Of a stretch of DNA of 7,860 nucleotides, positions 5,818 to 7,860 are shown piece after piece. The stretch is taken from positions 1-7,860 of the forward strand of contig CALMZT010000277.1 in NCBI GenBank assembly GCA_937870805.1, in the 5' to 3' direction. Position numbers and translations under genes: made by a program. This stretch comes from an uncultured Chloroflexota bacterium. GTDB lineage: Bacteria > Chloroflexota > Anaerolineae > Aggregatilineales > Phototrophicaceae. The stretch's first letter is position 1. Each line of letters opens with the position of its first letter. Below the pieces are notes generated by a model. The model did no database searches and was not told the DNA's origin. It saw nothing but the letters and a program-made list of their open reading frames with translations.

Positions 5818-5840
5818 GCCTGTCGGCTTTAGCCACAGGC
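5818..5840. repeat. Small near-perfect hairpin inside the 5530-5881 interval
   Basis: GCCTGT (5818-5823) pairs with ACAGGC (5835-5840) and GGCT (5825-5828) with AGCC (5831-5834), leaving one bulged C and a TT turn. There is no T run behind it, so it is not a standard terminator. It is probably part of the repeat interval that encloses it. Confidence 0.5.
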
Positions 5841-5930
5841 GGCAGGTGATGCACAAGCAATCGAACTAGCATAATGACTAACGTTTAACTTTACCCGCTT
5901 AGCGTTCTTGAGTTCTTGGTGGTTCAACCT

Positions 5931-6671
5931 ATGTCCCTGCGTTTTCATGAAATCGCGGAAGCCGAACACCGCATCCAAAATCCTATCACAAAGGAACAAC
6001 TGCTGCTGCTAGGTGAAATGTGCAGTGTCAGCAAGAGCACGCGCCTGTTAGATCTCGCTTGTGGCAAGGGGGAAATGCTATGCCAGTGGGCGCTGCATTA
6101 CGGCGCTGTCGGCGTCGGTGTGGACATCAGTCAGGTGTTTATCGCAGAAGCACGCACACGCGGCTTTGATCTTGCGGTGTGGGACAAAGTATCATGGGTA
6201 CAGGGCGATGCTGCCGACTACCCTGTCGCTTATCATCAGTTCGATGTAGTAAGCTGTCTCGGCGCAGCGTGGATTGGTAGCGGGTTGCTCGGCACACTGG
6301 AACTAATGAAAATCGCGCTGCATGATGCAGGCGGCACGTTGATTGTCGGCGAACCCTACTGGAATGAACTGCCGCCCGATGAAGCTTACACCGACTTGGG
6401 CGTTGAGAAAGATACATTTGACACGCTGGACGGCACGAAAGCGCGCTTCAAAGCAGCAGGCGTGGAACTGGTCGATATGCTGCTGGCGACACACGAGGGC
6501 TGGGATGACTACATGGAGAAGCGCTTCAAAACCGTTGAGCGCTGGCTGGATAAGCATCCCTACGATACAGACGCCGACGCCTTACGCACGTGGAATGACC
6601 GTGACCGCGCAGCATATCAAAAGTATGGAAGATACTACATGGGATGGGGTATCTTCGTGCTGCGCGCATGA
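5931..6671 (+). CDS. Class I SAM-dependent methyltransferase, 246 aa
   Basis: A cytoplasmic Rossmann-type methyltransferase that uses S-adenosylmethionine. Motif I is LLDLACGKGEML (residues 39-50), the acidic residue binding the SAM ribose is Asp65 in VGVGVDIS, an adenine-contact Asp is in QGDAADY (91-97), and the motif IV region is FDVVSCLGAAWIGSG. The stretch GGTLIVGEPYW follows, then a C-terminal helical part ending YYMGWGIFVLRA. The MSLRFHEIAEAEHRI start and CGKGEML motif recall a methyltransferase family I associate with Chloroflexota and other environmental bacteria. Substrate unknown. The ATG at 5931 is chosen because the conserved MSLRFHE begins there; a TTG 15 nt upstream is less likely. 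GGTGG at 5918-5922 is the only ribosome-binding candidate and lies in repeat-like DNA. No operon partner is visible. Confidence 0.9.
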   Translation: MSLRFHEIAEAEHRIQNPITKEQLLLLGEMCSVSKSTRLLDLACGKGEMLCQWALHYGAVGVGVDISQVFIAEARTRGFDLAVWDKVSWVQGDAADYPVAYHQFDVVSCLGAAWIGSGLLGTLELMKIALHDAGGTLIVGEPYWNELPPDEAYTDLGVEKDTFDTLDGTKARFKAAGVELVDMLLATHEGWDDYMEKRFKTVERWLDKHPYDTDADALRTWNDRDRAAYQKYGRYYMGWGIFVLRA

Positions 6672-6810
6672 AGGGTGATGCGCTTTAGGTGATGAGTTGT
6701 GGTTTTTACTCGCAAGACAGATTATCTTTATCACTCACCTTACGCATCCGTTCGCTGTTATGGACACTCGCAGTTTTGAACTGCCTGTGACGCGCGTTGT
6801 AAGCCCGAAG

Positions 6811-6900
6811 ATGCAGTTTAACGATTAAATACGGACAGTTTCGTAGGGGCGCACCAACGTGTGCGCCCGATACAGGGCAGACTAATTTGTTAAAGAGCAT
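6811..6900. repeat. Palindromic unit I (short, internally deleted copy)
   Basis: Starts ATGCAGTTTAACGATTAAAT and ends TTAAAGAGCAT, whose reverse complement is ATGCTCTTTAA, so the ends are inverted repeats. Inside is GGGCGCAC (6847-6854) pairing with GTGCGCCC (6861-6868), then GGGCAGAC (6875-6882) without its pairing partner. Compared with unit II at 7072-7206 it lacks the second half of the three-way junction and the inner TACGCCGT segment. Confidence 0.65.
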
Positions 6901-7083
6901 AAGAACCTGTTTGATAATGCAGGATGCAACGTTTGCCGAAAGCGGTTTTTCACCTCTTTTCTCGGTGTTCTCGGTGTCTCGGCGGTTCAATTTCTCTTTC
7001 TTGCTTGGCGTTGCGTTGTACTCAACGACGGCGTCTTGGCGGTTCAAAATTGAATTTTCAAACAGGTTCTCATGCAGTTTAAC
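6889..7083. repeat. Middle palindromic unit with 26-bp ends, between units I and II
   Basis: AGAACCTGTTTGA (6902-6914) is perfectly repeated in inverse at 7058-7070. Including the adjoining ends of units I and II, the inverted match is 26 bp with three mismatches (GTTAAAnnGCATn before the 13-mer). The core 6901-7071 fits exactly between the end of unit I and the start of unit II. The interior holds T- and GG-rich repeats of the CTCGGTGT / TTGGCGGTTCAA type. It has no coding capacity. Confidence 0.6.
6961..7047. repeat. Tandem CTCGGTGT-type repeats and two GGCGGTTCAA copies
   Basis: CTCGGTGTT, CTCGGTGT and CTCGGCGGTTCAA follow one another at 6961-6990, and a second GGCGGTTCAA copy in the context CTTGGCGGTTCAA ends at 7047. 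The complementary strand reads as the ACCGCCAAGACGCC / ACCGAGA type of low-complexity dispersed repeat. Related sequence occurs at 5902-5928 before the methyltransferase. Confidence 0.5.
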
Positions 7084-7206
7084 GATTAAAGACGGCGTAA
7101 AACAAGGTGTCTGTAGGGGCGCACCTGCGTGTGCGCCCGATGGTGGGCAGACACATTGGTCTGCCCCTACAATCCCCATACGCCGTATTAAATAGTTAAA
7201 GAGCAT
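7072..7206. repeat. Palindromic unit II with a three-way-junction core
   Basis: The outer ends ATGCAGTTTAAC and GTTAAAGAGCAT are inverted repeats, continued by ACGGCGTA (7092-7099) against TACGCCGT near 7179-7186. The core at 7112-7171 folds as a three-way junction: TGTAG (7112-7116) with CTACA (7167-7171), arm one GGGCGCAC (7117-7124) with GTGCGCCC (7131-7138), and arm two GGGCAGAC (7145-7152) with GTCTGCCC (7159-7166). It shares long direct similarity with unit I. The GTAGGGGC..GCCCCTAC core looks like a dispersed repeat I recall from environmental genomes including Chloroflexota. Confidence 0.65.
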
Positions 7207-7319
7207 CACGGGTTTCCAAAGCGCATAGCGGGCAGTTTTGAACTGCCAGCGTCAACAACAGCAAACGGTTGCGTAAGGTGAGTTACCAACAACGAATCAC
7301 CATTTTGCTTGGGGGCAGC

Positions 7320-7860
7320 ATGGCAGCAAAAACGATTGAAATGTGGATTGAAGATCACAAGTTAGTGGCGCGCGCGTACAACGAAGACCAGCCCAACACG
7401 CCCATGATTTTCATTCACGGCATTACCAGTTCAGTCGATTTTTGGGAAGCGACCCTGCCCGCGACCTTCAAAGAGCGTTATCGTTGGTATGCGCTGTCCC
7501 TGCCCGGGCACTATCCTGCGGTCATGCCGCCGCGCTTCCGCGAAGAAGACATAACCCCTGAGATGCTGGCGCGTGTACTCTCCGAAGCATTGTATCGTTT
7601 GGCAGGGGATAAGCCCGCAGTTGTCATTGGACATTCAACAGGCGGTTTTGCCGCGCTGCTGCTGGCGGCGCATGCACCGGGTATTGTCAAAGCTGTAGCC
7701 AGTATTGGCGGTTTCACACACGGCAAATGGACGGGCGCGCTAGGATTGAATCAACAAATCGCATCCTTGCCGCTTATCGGCAGCGCAGCGTTTAAGCCCG
7801 GTTACTGGTTGATCGGCAGAAGCCGCGCGCTTTGGGCGCAATCATGGAACGTCTATACCG
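7320..7860 (+). CDS. Alpha/beta hydrolase, N-terminal 180 residues (runs off window)
   Basis: The frame from the ATG at 7320 is open to the window end. It shows the alpha/beta hydrolase plan: an N-terminal strand region (MWIEDHKLVARAYNE), oxyanion motif IFIHGITSS (His33-Gly34), a strand followed by LPGHYP (61-66), and the nucleophile elbow GHSTGG (104-109) with Ser106 as the predicted nucleophile, then FAALLLAAHAPGIVKAVASIG and the start of the cap region. The catalytic acid and histidine are expected beyond the window. The HG..S..W and LPGH pattern is that of the esterase / haloalkane dehalogenase / lactonase-type superfamily; the substrate cannot be told. A GGGGG run at 7311-7315 may act as ribosome binding site. 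The gene begins 36 bp after the nested palindromic block, so the block may carry or disrupt its promoter. Confidence 0.88.
   Translation, partial: MAAKTIEMWIEDHKLVARAYNEDQPNTPMIFIHGITSSVDFWEATLPATFKERYRWYALSLPGHYPAVMPPRFREEDITPEMLARVLSEALYRLAGDKPAVVIGHSTGGFAALLLAAHAPGIVKAVASIGGFTHGKWTGALGLNQQIASLPLIGSAAFKPGYWLIGRSRALWAQSWNVYT

Larger units (their letters stand above)
5530..5881. repeat. MITE-like interval bounded by 20-bp terminal inverted repeats
   Basis: The left end TTAGCTGTTATGCTAGTTCG (5530-5549) and the reverse complement of 5862-5881 (TTAGTCATTATGCTAGTTCG) agree at 17 of 20 positions, including a perfect 13-mer TTATGCTAGTTCG. A perfect 13-bp inverted pair this close together is unlikely by chance. 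The 352-bp interval has no gene but contains three smaller hairpins, which fits a small non-autonomous element. I found no clear target-site duplication next to the ends. Confidence 0.5.
5498..5930. other. 433-bp intergenic region with hairpins and a repeat pair
   Basis: No convincing gene is present. Short open frames here translate to low-quality sequence spanning GC-rich hairpins. The region carries the 5530-5881 inverted-repeat pair, a GGGGAGAGGG hairpin repeat, a possible terminator and a second hairpin, all listed separately. The stretch 5550-5660 shows nothing I can interpret. Confidence 0.7.
6733..7283. repeat. 551-bp block bounded by long imperfect inverted repeats
   Basis: The left arm starting ACTCACCTTACGCA at 6733 matches the reverse complement of the right arm ending at 7283. 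The first 14 bases are perfect and only 6 of the first 43 differ. Similarity continues inward with small gaps for roughly 105 bases, through the ATGC..TTTAAC..TTAA.TACGG sequence on both sides. Each arm also holds its own palindrome, GCAGTTTTGAACTGC (6770-6784; extended copy at 7231-7247). The block contains three further palindromic units and lies between two genes. It looks like a compound MITE-type element; no target-site duplication was recognised. Confidence 0.7.
6672..7319. other. 648-bp gene-free region dominated by nested palindromes
   Basis: No plausible gene is present on either strand. The 167-codon minus-strand frame across it simply reads through palindromic repeats. Positions 6672-6732 and 7284-7319 show nothing beyond the upstream leader of the next gene; the rest is the repeat block described separately. 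Confidence 0.8.

Noticed and set aside
5518..5849. Short plus-strand frames in the Nudix-methyltransferase gap
   Set aside because: They span hairpins, lack Shine-Dalgarno signals and give low-complexity peptides such as RWRGEGRGEG.
6811..7206. CRISPR array
   Set aside because: The repeats are few, of unequal length, palindromic and unevenly spaced, with no spacers or cas genes.
6706..7209. 167-codon minus-strand open frame as a gene
   Set aside because: It runs through palindromic repeats, has no ribosome binding site, and its translation repeats the same motif (SGAHAGAPL and SGAHVGAPL) because of the DNA repeats.
6733..7283. Integron attC sites or cassette
   Set aside because: There is palindromic structure but no cassette gene, no integrase and no recognisable paired core sites.

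Overview
The window joins two unlike pieces of DNA. Positions 1 to about 3400 hold a run of small, tightly packed minus-strand genes that read as the structural and lysis module of a small bacteriophage. Positions about 3411 to 7860 are ordinary bacterial chromosome, with plus-strand housekeeping-type genes and repeat-rich intergenic DNA. The bacterial half (histidine kinase, SDR, Nudix_N-type hydrolase, a CGKGEML-type methyltransferase, dispersed palindromic repeats) is reminiscent of Chloroflexota. That assignment is an impression from protein style and was not tested by any search.

Phage half, read right to left on the minus strand. First comes the C-terminal remnant of a probable capsid protein (3072-3410), then a strong hairpin (3005-3057). 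Next are three beta-rich virion-type proteins of 142, 224 and 220 aa, a membrane-anchored GH24 endolysin with an intact E-D-T triad, two small membrane proteins (holin- and spanin-like candidates), and an acidic protein that leaves the window at position 1. Genes are separated by a few bases or overlap by 4, and most have Shine-Dalgarno motifs embedded in the end of the previous gene, so this is one transcription unit. No tail, terminase, portal or tape-measure gene is visible. With a lysozyme and several small beta-rich proteins behind the capsid gene, the layout suggests a tailless icosahedral phage, possibly of the double-jelly-roll type. That last step is inference.

Junction. At roughly 3395-3430 the capsid gene (minus) and a histidine kinase gene (plus) meet head to head and both have lost their 5' ends. 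This is either an assembly or amplification chimera or a real recombination event. It limits what can be said about host-phage linkage.

Bacterial half. The kinase C-terminus ends at an intrinsic terminator (4030-4064). A candidate extended -10 promoter precedes a two-gene operon: an SDR oxidoreductase and a Nudix_N hydrolase, translationally coupled by a GTGA overlap. A 433-bp intergenic region follows, carrying a 20-bp inverted-repeat pair (5530-5549 / 5862-5881) that encloses several hairpins, then a SAM methyltransferase gene. A 648-bp gap then holds a 551-bp block of nested palindromes (6733-7283) made of at least three abutting MITE-like units. The window ends inside an alpha/beta hydrolase gene.

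The items most worth follow-up are the phage module, the capsid/kinase breakpoint and the nested palindromic block.
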